The notes under the pieces are model-generated. The model saw nothing but the letters and a program-made list of their open reading frames with translations, ran no database searches and was not told the origin of the DNA. Made by a program: the position numbers and the translations under genes. This document shows positions 1 to 5,626 of a stretch of 5,647 nt of DNA, in pieces. The stretch's first letter is position 1. The number at the start of each line of letters is the position of its first letter. Source of the stretch: Oscillospiraceae bacterium (lineage in GTDB: Bacteria > Bacillota > Clostridia > Oscillospirales > QAMX01); contig CACYBP010000311.1 in the NCBI GenBank assembly GCA_902772625.1, positions 1 through 5,647 on the forward strand. The letters run 5' to 3'.

Positions 1-116
1 AAGCAGGGTTTTTTCGTGGAGTATGTCCGGACCGGAAGAATTTGCCGGTCGAGAATCGGGCGGTTGGGAAATTGGCGACGAAGCACGCCGGTATCAATGG
101 CGGCTCGTCTGCGTTC

Positions 117-153
117 GCGGATACGGCTTTGCTTTCGGGCAAAGCGCGTCCGC
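117..153 (+). promoter_or_regulatory. Long bulged hairpin in the rpsJ upstream region
   Basis: Seen in sequence: GCGG (117-120) pairs with CCGC (150-153), ACG (123-125) with CGT (147-149), and GCTTTGC (126-132) with GCAAAGC (139-145). This gives 14 base pairs around the six-base loop TTTCGG, interrupted only by a two-base bulge (AT, 121-122) and a one-base bulge (G146). No T tract follows, so it does not look like an intrinsic terminator. A leader RNA element that binds a ribosomal protein is possible if transcription starts upstream of it. Otherwise it could be an operator-like palindrome or chance. The fold is clear on paper; the function is not. Confidence 0.45.
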
Positions 154-181
154 TGGTTTCCTTGGGACCGGATTGCCGATT

Positions 182-209
182 TTGAAAGAAAAGGCAATGC
201 GGTTTTTAT
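182..209 (+). promoter_or_regulatory. Weak sigma-70-type promoter candidate for the operon
   Basis: TTGAAA at 182-187 matches five of six positions of the -35 consensus TTGACA. A 16-base spacer separates it from TTTTAT at 204-209, which matches four of six -10 positions. Transcription would start near 216 and give a leader of about 160 bases before rpsJ. The -35 box lies in the loop of a 6-bp inverted repeat, ATTGCC (172-177) and GGCAAT (193-198). The match is mediocre, and the true promoter could lie further upstream or outside the window. Confidence 0.22.
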
Positions 210-299
210 CTGGGAAAGAAAAGAACACGCGGATGGGTGTACAAGATATCGGACGCTGCGCAAGGAACACCACAACATATGGAAATATGAGAAAGAATC

Positions 300-337
300 G
301 GTGATTCCCCGAAACGCGTTCCCTCCGGAAACCCACC
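300..337 (+). promoter_or_regulatory. Possible leader stem-loop just before the rpsJ ribosome binding site
   Basis: GGTG (300-303) can pair with CACC (334-337), and TTCC (305-308) with GGAA (327-330), across a small internal loop. The apical part includes AACGCGTT (313-320) and CCTCC (322-326). The latter is complementary to the GGAGG core of the rpsJ ribosome binding site at 359-363, so an alternative fold could mask translation initiation. The helices are short, so this is a candidate only. Confidence 0.25.
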
Positions 338-356
338 AAACAAAGAAAAGGTGCTT

Positions 357-363
357 AAGGAGG
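357..363 (+). promoter_or_regulatory. rpsJ ribosome binding site
   Basis: AAGGAGG is a perfect Shine-Dalgarno core, 11 bases before ATG 375. It decides the start: an in-frame GTG at 351 would add eight residues (MLKEENKI), but this motif would then lie inside the coding sequence. Those extra residues are also foreign to S10 N-termini. Confidence 0.85.
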
Positions 364-374
364 AAAACAAAATC

Positions 375-686
375 ATGGCACAGCAGGAAAAAATCAGAAT
401 CCGTCTGAAGGCGTACGATCATCAGCTTGCCGACCAGTCGGCCGAGCGGATCGTGGAAACCGCGAAGCGCACCGGAGCCGAGGTCGTCGGCCCGATCCCG
501 CTTCCCACCAAGAAGGAAGTCGTCACCATCCTGCGCGCCGTCCATAAGTATAAGGACAGCCGCGAGCAGTTTGAGAGACGCACCCACAAGAGACTGATCG
601 ACATCTTAAAGCCCACTGCCAAGACGATGGAGGCGCTCACGACCCTCGATCTGCCCGCCGGCGTGGAAATTGAAATAAAGCTTTAA
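375..686 (+). CDS. rpsJ: 30S ribosomal protein S10 (uS10, NusE)
   Basis: S10 is a component of the 30S head. In bacteria it also serves as NusE, the NusB partner in transcription antitermination and in coupling transcription to translation. The product is 103 residues, the normal family length. Recognisable blocks are [12 protein letters not shown] near residues 6-17, [12 protein letters not shown] at 37-48 (within the extended loop region), RTHKRLIDI at 69-77 and the C-terminal [13 protein letters not shown] at 91-103. The form [20 protein letters not shown] is of the Gram-positive type rather than proteobacterial. ATG 375 is chosen over GTG 351 because of the Shine-Dalgarno at 357-363. It is the first gene of the operon. 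The 81-base gap to rplC is by far the widest in the cluster. Confidence 0.98.
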   Translation: MAQQEKIRIRLKAYDHQLADQSAERIVETAKRTGAEVVGPIPLPTKKEVVTILRAVHKYKDSREQFERRTHKRLIDILKPTAKTMEALTTLDLPAGVEIEIKL

Positions 687-767
687 AATGGAAAAACCGG
701 CGAAGAGCCGGCGGTCAAGTTGGCCCCGGAAAGGGAGTCAACCAATAGCTGAAAGGAGAAAAAAGCA
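687..767 (+). promoter_or_regulatory. Structured rpsJ-rplC spacer with two hairpins
   Basis: Two successive hairpins fill this 81-base spacer. The first pairs CCGGC (697-701) with GCCGG (707-711) around the loop GAAGA. The second pairs 719-727 with 733-742 around the loop GGAAA: GTTGGC with GTCAAC (one G-T wobble), a single bulged A at 736, then CCC with GGG. Neither is followed by a T run, so intrinsic termination is unlikely. The rplC ribosome binding site AAAGGAG (752-758) stays outside both stems, nine bases before ATG 768. Possible roles are RNA processing, stabilisation of the downstream message, or a binding site for a regulator. The structures are visible; the role is inference. Confidence 0.45.
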
Positions 768-1406
768 ATGCTGAAAAAAGCGATCATCGGAAAAAAGGTC
801 GGCATGACCCAGATCTTCGATGAAAACGGCAAGGTCATCCCGGTCACCGTTATCGAGGCCGGCCCCTGCACGGTGGTGCAGAAGAAGAGTGCGGACAAGG
901 AAGGCTACGACGCCGTCCAGGTCGGCTTTGACGCCACCGAGGAAAAGAAGCTCTCGAAGCCCGCTCTCGGTCATCTGAAGAAGGCCGGAAGCGCGCCGGT
1001 GAAGATCCTCAAAGAGTTCCGGCTGGAGAATGCGGCCGATATGAACGTCGGCGACGTGATCAAGGCCGACGTCTTCGCCGAAGGCGACCACGTGGACGTC
1101 GTGGGCGTTTCCAAAGGTAAAGGATACGCCGGCGTCGTGAAGAGATGGGGCCAGCACGAGCAGTCCGCCACCCACGGCGTGGGCCCCGTGCACAGAAGCC
1201 CCGGTTCCATGGGCGCTTCCACCGACCCGTCCCGGGTGCTGCCCGGAAAGAAGCTTGCCGGACACCTGGGCGTTGAACAGGTCACGGTGCAGAACCTGGT
1301 CGTCGTAAAGGTCGACGCCGAGAAGAATCTTCTCGCGGTTCGCGGCGCGATCCCCGGACCGAAGGGCGGAGCCGTGGTGATCAAGAACACCACCCGCGCT
1401 CTTTGA
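768..1406 (+). CDS. rplC: 50S ribosomal protein L3 (uL3)
   Basis: L3 is an early-assembly 23S rRNA-binding protein. Its globular domain sits on the 50S surface and a long loop reaches the peptidyl-transferase centre. The 212-residue product has the usual length. It begins with the hallmark [17 protein letters not shown]. The motif [14 protein letters not shown] lies at 115-128 and [16 protein letters not shown] at 142-157, which is the loop region, followed by [18 protein letters not shown] at 160-177. E. coli carries an N5-methylated glutamine (Gln150, made by PrmB) in this loop; here residue 150 is Ala. This absence is common outside the proteobacteria, as far as I recall. The start is ATG 768, with AAAGGAG nine bases upstream. 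rplD follows after 23 bases. Confidence 0.98.
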   Translation: MLKKAIIGKKVGMTQIFDENGKVIPVTVIEAGPCTVVQKKSADKEGYDAVQVGFDATEEKKLSKPALGHLKKAGSAPVKILKEFRLENAADMNVGDVIKADVFAEGDHVDVVGVSKGKGYAGVVKRWGQHEQSATHGVGPVHRSPGSMGASTDPSRVLPGKKLAGHLGVEQVTVQNLVVVKVDAEKNLLAVRGAIPGPKGGAVVIKNTTRAL

Positions 1407-1429
1407 GAAAGGACGAGGAGGAATAGAAA

Positions 1430-2053
1430 ATGGCTAAGATAGACGTTCTTGATATGACCGGCAAAGTCGTCGGCGAAACCGAGCTCTCCGATGCGATCTT
1501 CGGGATCGAGCCCAACGAATCCGCGGTCCACGCGGTGGTAGTCAATTACCTGGCCAACCAGCGCCAGGGCACCCAGTCGGCTCTGACCCGCGCCGAGGTT
1601 TCGGGCGGCGGCCGCAAGCCCTGGAGACAGAAGGGGACCGGACACGCCCGTCAGGGTTCCATTCGCGCTCCGCAATGGCATCACGGCGGCGTGGTGTTCG
1701 CACCGAAGCCCCGGGAATACAGATACAACATCAACAAGAAGATCCGCAGACTGGCTCTCAAGTCGGTCCTGTCCGACAAGGCCAGCGAAGGAAAGATCAT
1801 CGTGATCGATTCCATCAACGCGGAAGAATACAAGACCCGCGTCATCGCGGACTGCCTCAAGGCCGTGAAGGCCGAGGGCAAGGTGATGCTTGCCTACGCC
1901 GGTGAAAACGACAAGCTCTTCAGAAGCGCCCGCAACATCGCGAAGGTCAATCCCACCTCGGTCAGCCTCATCAACACCTACGCCGTTCTGGGAAGCGATT
2001 ATCTCGTTCTCGACAAGGCTGCCCTTGAAAAGCTCGAGGAGGTATTTGCATGA
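1430..2053 (+). CDS. rplD: 50S ribosomal protein L4 (uL4)
   Basis: L4 binds 23S rRNA and lines the constriction of the nascent-peptide tunnel together with L22. In E. coli it also represses its own operon by acting on the S10 leader. The product is 207 residues, typical length. The extended tunnel loop is clear: [20 protein letters not shown] begins at residue 58, with KPWRQKGTG at 63-71. This is the segment where macrolide-resistance changes occur in other bacteria, and those positions are intact. Residue 72 is His, where pneumococcal L4 has Arg. The C-terminal globular part has the expected [26 protein letters not shown] pattern, from residue 179. GAGGAGG at 1415-1421 precedes ATG 1430 by eight bases. 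Its TGA overlaps the rplW ATG. Whether it regulates this operon is unknown. Confidence 0.98.
   Translation: MAKIDVLDMTGKVVGETELSDAIFGIEPNESAVHAVVVNYLANQRQGTQSALTRAEVSGGGRKPWRQKGTGHARQGSIRAPQWHHGGVVFAPKPREYRYNINKKIRRLALKSVLSDKASEGKIIVIDSINAEEYKTRVIADCLKAVKAEGKVMLAYAGENDKLFRSARNIAKVNPTSVSLINTYAVLGSDYLVLDKAALEKLEEVFA
2036..2053 (+). promoter_or_regulatory. Coupled rplD stop / rplW start with internal ribosome binding site
   Basis: GAGGAGG (2036-2042) lies inside the last rplD codons, which encode LEEV. It is seven bases before an ATGA junction in which rplW ATG (2050-2052) overlaps the rplD TGA (2051-2053). This arrangement favours translational coupling and matched synthesis of the two neighbouring tunnel-region proteins. 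Confidence 0.8.
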
Positions 2054-2340
2054 ACAAGTACGATATCATCAAGAAGCCGATCATCACCGAAAAATCCACC
2101 ATGGCCATCTCCGACAGAAAGTACACCTTCGAGGTCGCGAAGTCCGCGACCAAGATCGACGTCAAGCGCGCGGTGGAGGAGATCTTCGGCGTGAAGGTCG
2201 AAAGCGTCACCACGATCAACGTCAAGGGCAAGGAAAAGACCATGGGCGTTCACTCCGGCTTCCGTCCTGACTGGAAAAAGGCTATCGTGAAGATCACCGA
2301 AGATTCCAAGACCATTGAATTCTTCGACAGTATGATGTAA
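2050..2340 (+). CDS. rplW: 50S ribosomal protein L23 (uL23)
   Basis: L23 sits at the rim of the polypeptide exit tunnel next to L29. It is the docking site for trigger factor and contributes to binding of the signal recognition particle. The 96-residue product matches the bacterial family. The N-terminal block [13 protein letters not shown] (6-18) contains Glu14, which aligns with E. coli Glu18, the residue that contacts trigger factor. [26 protein letters not shown] (25-50) is the conserved core, and the loop from 51 onward leads to [11 protein letters not shown] (72-82). The tail FFDSMM is slightly variable. The start is fixed by GAGGAGG at 2036-2042 and the ATGA overlap with rplD, which implies coupled translation. 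rplB follows after 19 bases. Confidence 0.98.
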   Translation: MNKYDIIKKPIITEKSTMAISDRKYTFEVAKSATKIDVKRAVEEIFGVKVESVTTINVKGKEKTMGVHSGFRPDWKKAIVKITEDSKTIEFFDSMM

Positions 2341-2359
2341 GACGGAAGGAGAAAACACA

Positions 2360-3193
2360 ATGGCTATCAAACTTTACAGACCGACGACTCCGTCCCGCCG
2401 CAATATGACGTCGCTTCAGATCGAAGGCATCTCCAAGGATAAGCCCGAAAAGAGCCTGCTTCTGAAAAAGAAAAAGCACGCCGGCCGCAACAGCTACGGC
2501 AGGATCACGGTTCGCCACCACGGCGGCGGCAACCGCAAGAAATACCGCGTTATCGATTTCAAGCGTCAGAAGGCCGGCGTCCCCGCCGAAGTCGTCTCGC
2601 TTCAGTACGACCCGAACCGCAGCGCCAACATCGCCCTGATCAAGTACGAAGACGGCGTTCTGGCCTACATCATCGCCCCCGAAGGGCTGAAGGCCGGCGA
2701 TAAGGTCGTTTCGGGCCCCGAGGCCGATATCCTCACCGGCAACTCTCTGCCTCTGGCCAACATCCCTCTCGGCACCTTCATCCACAACATTGAGCTCTAT
2801 CCCGGCAAGGGCGCGCAGCTGGTCCGTTCCGCGGGCAGCGCGGCGCAGCTCATGGCCAAGGAAAACGGATACGCTCAGGTCCGTCTCCCCTCCGGCGAAG
2901 TCCGGCTCGTCAGACTCGACTGCGTCGCCACCATCGGACAGGTCGGCGCCCACGAGCACGAGAACGTCAAGATCGGCAAGGCCGGCCGGAAACGCCACAT
3001 GGGCGTTCGCCCGACGGTCCGCGGCTCGGTCATGAACCCGGTGGATCACCCCCACGGCGGCGGTGAAGGCAAGTCCCCGATCGGCCGTCCCGGCCCGGTC
3101 ACCCCCTGGGGCAAGCCGACCCTGGGTTACAAGACCCGCAAGAAGAAGAACCGCACCGATAAGTTCATCGTCAAGAGACGCAACGGTAAATAA
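2360..3193 (+). CDS. rplB: 50S ribosomal protein L2 (uL2)
   Basis: L2 is one of the most conserved 23S rRNA-binding proteins, needed for subunit association and for peptidyl-transferase activity. The product is 277 residues, normal length. The order is a basic N-terminal extension (YRPTTPSRR at 6-14), an OB-fold RNA-binding domain with [20 protein letters not shown] around 42-61, an SH3-like C-terminal domain, and the family signature [19 protein letters not shown] at 225-243. His230 in that signature is equivalent to E. coli His229, implicated in peptidyl transfer. The basic tail [19 protein letters not shown] is present. AAGGAG at 2346-2351 precedes ATG 2360 by eight bases. rpsS begins 16 bases after the TAA. 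No unusual residue was noticed. Confidence 0.99.
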   Translation: MAIKLYRPTTPSRRNMTSLQIEGISKDKPEKSLLLKKKKHAGRNSYGRITVRHHGGGNRKKYRVIDFKRQKAGVPAEVVSLQYDPNRSANIALIKYEDGVLAYIIAPEGLKAGDKVVSGPEADILTGNSLPLANIPLGTFIHNIELYPGKGAQLVRSAGSAAQLMAKENGYAQVRLPSGEVRLVRLDCVATIGQVGAHEHENVKIGKAGRKRHMGVRPTVRGSVMNPVDHPHGGGEGKSPIGRPGPVTPWGKPTLGYKTRKKKNRTDKFIVKRRNGK

Positions 3194-3209
3194 GCGGAGG
3201 TAAGATAGA

Positions 3210-3491
3210 ATGAGCAGAAGCGTAAAGAAAGGGCCGTTCGTGGCCCCCGAGCTCCTCAAGAGAGTTCAGGAACTGAATGCCAGCGGAAGCAAAAAGGTCC
3301 TCCGCACCTGGTCCCGGGCATCGACGATCTTCCCCGATTTCGTGGGACACACCATCGCGGTGCACGACGGCAGGAAGCACGTTCCGGTATATATCACCGA
3401 AGATATGGTCGGTCACAGACTCGGCGAATTCGCCCCCACGCGTACCTTCAGAGGACATGCGGGCTCTAAGACCTCCAACAACGGTAAATAA
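3210..3491 (+). CDS. rpsS: 30S ribosomal protein S19 (uS19)
   Basis: S19 binds the 3' domain of 16S rRNA in the 30S head, pairs with S13, and takes part in inter-subunit bridges near the A-site tRNA. The 93-residue product is the typical length. It opens with [11 protein letters not shown]. The core contains [20 protein letters not shown] at 31-50 and [33 protein letters not shown] at 51-83, which is essentially the full family signature. The tail is [16 protein letters not shown] at 3196-3201 precedes ATG 3210 by eight bases. It sits between rplB and rplV with gaps of 16 and 14 bases. Its final codons and stop repeat a 14-base string also found at the end of rplB. Confidence 0.99.
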   Translation: MSRSVKKGPFVAPELLKRVQELNASGSKKVLRTWSRASTIFPDFVGHTIAVHDGRKHVPVYITEDMVGHRLGEFAPTRTFRGHAGSKTSNNGK

Positions 3492-3505
3492 GGGAGGAAA
3501 AGGAT

Positions 3506-3847
3506 ATGGAATCGAGAGCATACGTCAGAAACGTCCGTATTTCCCCCAGCAAGGTCAAGATCATCTGCGATCTGATCCGCGGCAAGAAGGCCAGCGAGGC
3601 CGCCGCCATCCTGCGTTTCACCCCGAAGGCCGCCAGCGAGCCGCTTTCGAGACTGCTTCAGAACGCCGTGGCGAACGCGGAGAACAACTTTGAGATGGAC
3701 GCCGAAAAGCTTTACGTCAGCGAAGTTTTCGTCGGTCCCGGTCCCATCATGAAGAGGATCATGCCCCGCGCCAAGGGCAGAGCCGACCGGATCAACAAGC
3801 GGACCTCTCACATCACACTCGCGGTCAAAGAACTTGACGCGGAATAA
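3506..3847 (+). CDS. rplV: 50S ribosomal protein L22 (uL22)
   Basis: L22 contacts all domains of 23S rRNA. Its long beta-hairpin lines the exit tunnel opposite L4, the region affected by macrolides and by arrest peptides. The 113-residue product matches the family. RNVRISPSKVKIICDLIRGKKASEA (8-32) and LLQNAVANAEN (50-60) form the globular part. The beta-hairpin is PGPIMKRIMPRAKGRADRINKRTSHIT, from 78. Met82-Lys83-Arg84, the triplet deleted in a classical E. coli erythromycin-resistant mutant, is intact and at the same numbering. GGGAGG at 3492-3497 lies eight bases before ATG 3506. rpsC starts 12 bases after its TAA. Confidence 0.99.
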   Translation: MESRAYVRNVRISPSKVKIICDLIRGKKASEAAAILRFTPKAASEPLSRLLQNAVANAENNFEMDAEKLYVSEVFVGPGPIMKRIMPRAKGRADRINKRTSHITLAVKELDAE

Positions 3848-3859
3848 CAGGAGGATAAT

Positions 3860-4699
3860 ATGGGACAGAAAGTTAATCCGCACGGACTGCGTGTAGGCGT
3901 TATCCACGACTGGGATTCCCGCTGGTATGCCAAGGACGAACTGGTGGGCGACCTGATCGTCGAAGATTATAAGATCCGCAAGTATCTCAAAAAGCTCCTG
4001 GCTTCCGCCGGCGTGCCGAAGATCGAGATCGAGCGCAAGGACGTCAAGACCAACGTGGTCATCCACGTGGCCCGTCCCGGCCAGGTCATCGGCAAGGGCG
4101 GCGCGGAGATCGAAAAGCTGCGCGTCTCCCTGGAAAAGCTGATCGGCAAGCCGGTCACCCTCAACATCATCGAGGTCAAGAGCCCCGACCTGAACGCTCA
4201 GCTCGTGGCGGAGAACATCGCCGCCCAGCTGGAAAAGCGCATTTCCTTCCGCCGCGCGATGAAGCAGGCCATGGGACGCGCCATGCGTTTCGGCGCCAAG
4301 GGCATCAAGACCATGGTTTCCGGCCGTCTCGGCGGCGCCGAGATCGCCCGCACCGAGCAGTATCACGACGGCACCATTCCCCTTCAGACCCTTCGGGCCG
4401 ACATCGACTACGGCTTTGCCGAAGCGAACACCACCTACGGCCGCATCGGCGTGAAGGTGTGGATCTACAAGGGCGAGGTCCTGACCGGCAGCCCGCGTGA
4501 ACACCGCCTCAACGAGGAAAAGAAGAACGCCGAGGAAAGAAGAAACAGAAACGACCGCCGCAGATCCGGCGATCGCAGACAGGGCGGCTACCGCGACAAC
4601 CGTCAGGGCGGCGACCGCAGACAGGGCGGCTGGAGAAACGACAACCGGTCCTTTGGATCGAACAACGGCGCGCCCAGAAGAGAAGGAGGCTCGGTGTAA
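3860..4699 (+). CDS. rpsC: 30S ribosomal protein S3 (uS3) with Arg/Gly-rich C-terminal tail
   Basis: S3 lies at the mRNA entry channel of the 30S and helps unwind incoming mRNA. Order: [13 protein letters not shown] start, KH type-2 RNA-binding domain around residues 39-108 with its GxxG loop GKGG at 78-81, then the S3 C-terminal domain ([20 protein letters not shown], from 131; [13 protein letters not shown] at 154-166; up to about 212). Arg131, Arg132 and Lys135, tied to helicase activity in E. coli, are all present at identical numbering. At 279 residues it is clearly longer than the roughly 220-230 of a compact S3. Residues 221-279 form a low-complexity tail with 16 Arg and 11 Gly, including two GDRRQGG copies. 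AGGAGG (3849-3854) stands only five bases before ATG 3860, rather close. The TAA shares one base with the rplP ATG. Confidence 0.98.
   Translation: MGQKVNPHGLRVGVIHDWDSRWYAKDELVGDLIVEDYKIRKYLKKLLASAGVPKIEIERKDVKTNVVIHVARPGQVIGKGGAEIEKLRVSLEKLIGKPVTLNIIEVKSPDLNAQLVAENIAAQLEKRISFRRAMKQAMGRAMRFGAKGIKTMVSGRLGGAEIARTEQYHDGTIPLQTLRADIDYGFAEANTTYGRIGVKVWIYKGEVLTGSPREHRLNEEKKNAEERRNRNDRRRSGDRRQGGYRDNRQGGDRRQGGWRNDNRSFGSNNGAPRREGGSV
4568..4631 (+). repeat. Tandem 42-base repeat inside the rpsC tail
   Basis: A 22-base segment at 4568-4589 recurs at 4610-4631 with a single difference (T4573 versus C4615), a period of 42 bases or 14 codons. Each copy encodes GDRRQGG (residues 237-243 and 251-257), separated by YRDNRQG. 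The synonymous difference and in-frame period suggest an older slippage or duplication, maintained as coding sequence. Confidence 0.7.
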
Positions 4700-4701
4700 T
4701 G
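4683..4701 (+). promoter_or_regulatory. Coupled rpsC stop / rplP start with internal ribosome binding site
   Basis: AAGGAGG (4683-4689) lies within the codons for Arg-Arg-Glu-Gly-Gly of the S3 tail. It is nine bases before a TAATG junction in which the rpsC TAA (4697-4699) shares base 4699 with the rplP ATG. The geometry suits re-initiation by the same ribosome. Confidence 0.8.
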
Positions 4702-5130
4702 CTGTTACCGAAGAGAGTCAAATACAGAAGAGTCCACCGCGGACGCATGAAGGGCAAAGCCCTGCGCGGCAACAAGGTCACCTACGGCGATTACGGCATT
4801 ATGGCCACCGAACCCGCCTGGGTCACCTCCAATCAGATCGAAGCGGCCCGTATCGCCATGACGCGTTACATCCGCCGCGGCGGTCAGGTCTGGATCAAGA
4901 TCTTCCCCGACAAGCCCGTCACCGAGAAGCCGGCCGAGACCCGTATGGGTTCCGGTAAAGGTTCCCCCGAGTACTGGGTCGCGGTCGTCAAGCCGGGAAG
5001 AGTCCTCTTCGAGATCGGCGGCGTGACCGAAGACGCCGCGAAGGAAGCCATCCGGCTTGCCGGACACAAGCTCCCCATGAAAACCAAGTTTGTCAAAAAG
5101 GTCGAGGACGCGGAAGGCGGTGAAGCGTAA
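4699..5130 (+). CDS. rplP: 50S ribosomal protein L16 (uL16)
   Basis: L16 is a late-assembly 50S protein near the A site and central protuberance, needed for correct aminoacyl-tRNA positioning. The 143-residue product is the usual length. It starts [19 protein letters not shown], with [53 protein letters not shown] spanning roughly 36-88, and [17 protein letters not shown] at 90-106. Arg82 in TRMGSGKG corresponds to E. coli Arg81, which is hydroxylated there by YcfD (RoxA); whether it is modified here cannot be told. The tail VEDAEGGEA is acidic and variable. Translation is probably coupled to rpsC through the TAATG overlap and AAGGAGG at 4683-4689. The same one-base overlap links its own stop to rpmC. 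Confidence 0.99.
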   Translation: MLLPKRVKYRRVHRGRMKGKALRGNKVTYGDYGIMATEPAWVTSNQIEAARIAMTRYIRRGGQVWIKIFPDKPVTEKPAETRMGSGKGSPEYWVAVVKPGRVLFEIGGVTEDAAKEAIRLAGHKLPMKTKFVKKVEDAEGGEA

Positions 5131-5132
5131 TG
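5114..5132 (+). promoter_or_regulatory. Coupled rplP stop / rpmC start with a degenerate ribosome binding site
   Basis: AAGGCGG (5114-5120) differs at one base from the AAGGAGG found before rplP and stands at the same nine-base distance from the start. The rplP TAA (5128-5130) shares its last base with the rpmC ATG (5130-5132). With the weaker site, rpmC initiation probably depends more on ribosomes finishing rplP. That is inference from geometry. Confidence 0.65.
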
Positions 5133-5330
5133 AAAGCCAGCGAACTGAGAGCGTTGAGCGCGGAAGAACTGAACAAAAAGCTTGATGATCTGAAAAGCGA
5201 GCTTTTCAACCTGCGCTTCCAGCACGCGATCAACCAGCTTGATAACCCCATGAAGATCGTCGAGGTCAAGAAAGACATCGCCAGAGTGAAGACCACCCTG
5301 CGCGAGCTTGAACTCAAGGCCGACGCCTGA
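5130..5330 (+). CDS. rpmC: 50S ribosomal protein L29 (uL29)
   Basis: L29 is a small two-helix protein at the tunnel exit beside L23. It contributes to the surface used by nascent-chain factors. The 66-residue product is of normal size. [33 protein letters not shown] (1-33) is the first helix with the family pattern [14 protein letters not shown], then the turn NQLDNP (35-40), and a second helix [24 protein letters not shown] (43-66). No cysteine, signal peptide or membrane segment is present. The start ATG overlaps the rplP stop by one base and has only the imperfect AAGGCGG upstream, so coupled translation is likely. rpsQ follows after 20 bases with its own strong ribosome binding site. Confidence 0.98.
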   Translation: MKASELRALSAEELNKKLDDLKSELFNLRFQHAINQLDNPMKIVEVKKDIARVKTTLRELELKADA

Positions 5331-5350
5331 GGAAAAGGGAGGAAACGAGA

Positions 5351-5614
5351 ATGAGCGAAATTACCAGAGCCTTCCGAAAGACGAGAGTCGGCAAGGTTAT
5401 TTCCGATAAGATGGACAAGACCGTCGTCGTGGCGGTCGAGGACCGCGTGATCCATCCTCTTTATAAGAAAACGGTCCGCAGAACCTATAAGCTGAAGGCG
5501 CACGACGAAGAAAACGCGTGCGGCGTCGGCGACACCGTCCGCGTCATGGAGACCCGCCCTCTGTCCAAGGACAAGAGATGGCGCGTCGTCGAGATCGTGA
5601 CGAAGGCGAAGTAA
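5351..5614 (+). CDS. rpsQ: 30S ribosomal protein S17 (uS17)
   Basis: S17 is an OB-fold primary binder of the 16S rRNA 5' domain and is important for early 30S assembly. The 87-residue product fits the family. [17 protein letters not shown] (14-30) is the conserved first strand pair, [19 protein letters not shown] (35-53) contains the RNA-contacting loop, and [26 protein letters not shown] (58-83) is the C-terminal signature. GGGAGG at 5337-5342 precedes ATG 5351 by eight bases. The gene sits between rpmC and rplN, as in nearly all bacterial S10/spc clusters. rplN begins 12 bases after its TAA. Confidence 0.99.
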   Translation: MSEITRAFRKTRVGKVISDKMDKTVVVAVEDRVIHPLYKKTVRRTYKLKAHDEENACGVGDTVRVMETRPLSKDKRWRVVEIVTKAK

Positions 5615-5626
5615 GGGAGGGTCACC

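Larger units (their letters stand above)
1..374 (+). other. Upstream/leader region of the S10 operon, no recognisable gene
   Basis: This 374-base stretch precedes rpsJ and holds no protein I recognise. Several frames stay open through it, but the translations are rich in Arg and Trp, resemble no family known to me, lack a good ribosome binding site, and the longest runs on into rpsJ out of frame. Its second half is more A-rich than the genes that follow. It contains inverted repeats at 30-50 (6 bp), 117-153 (14 bp with two bulges), 172-198 (6 bp) and 300-337, plus one weak promoter-like pair. S10 operons generally start at rpsJ and carry an untranslated leader, which in E. coli mediates repression by L4. 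That this stretch plays a similar role is inference. No EF-Tu (tuf) C-terminus, a frequent upstream neighbour, is visible. Confidence 0.6.

Noticed and set aside
1..14. GGG followed by six T at the left edge, possible end of a terminator of an upstream gene
   Set aside because: The left arm of any stem would be outside the window, so nothing can be supported.
351..374. GTG 351 as start of rpsJ
   Set aside because: The perfect AAGGAGG at 357-363 would be inside the gene, and S10 N-termini fit ATG 375 with [15 protein letters not shown].
16..408. Open frame of 130 codons on the + strand spanning the leader
   Set aside because: It starts with GTG without a ribosome binding site, overlaps the rpsJ start out of frame, is rich in Arg, Trp and His in the way of GC-rich noncoding DNA, and resembles no family I know. 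The shorter + frame at 23-304 and the - frame at 94-339 fail for similar reasons.
697..742. Attenuator or intrinsic terminator between rpsJ and rplC
   Set aside because: The hairpins are real on paper, but neither is followed by a T run, and the downstream genes belong to the same operon.
971..1684. 237-codon frame on the - strand opposite rplC and rplD
   Set aside because: Antisense shadow of L3 and L4. No recognisable domain or conserved start.
2294..3259. 321-codon frame on the - strand opposite rplB
   Set aside because: It lies entirely antisense to an unmistakable L2 gene. Long antisense frames are expected from the codon bias of GC-rich genes, and the translation resembles no family.
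3413..4504. 363-codon frame on the - strand opposite rpsS, rplV and rpsC
   Set aside because: It spans three well-supported ribosomal protein genes, and its composition (Asp, Leu, Gly, Val, His) is the reverse-complement shadow of Lys/Arg-rich coding sequence.
4497..4958. 153-codon + frame over the end of rpsC and the start of rplP
   Set aside because: It is a frame-shifted reading of two solid genes, full of Thr/Ala/Arg low complexity, and shows no sign of translation.
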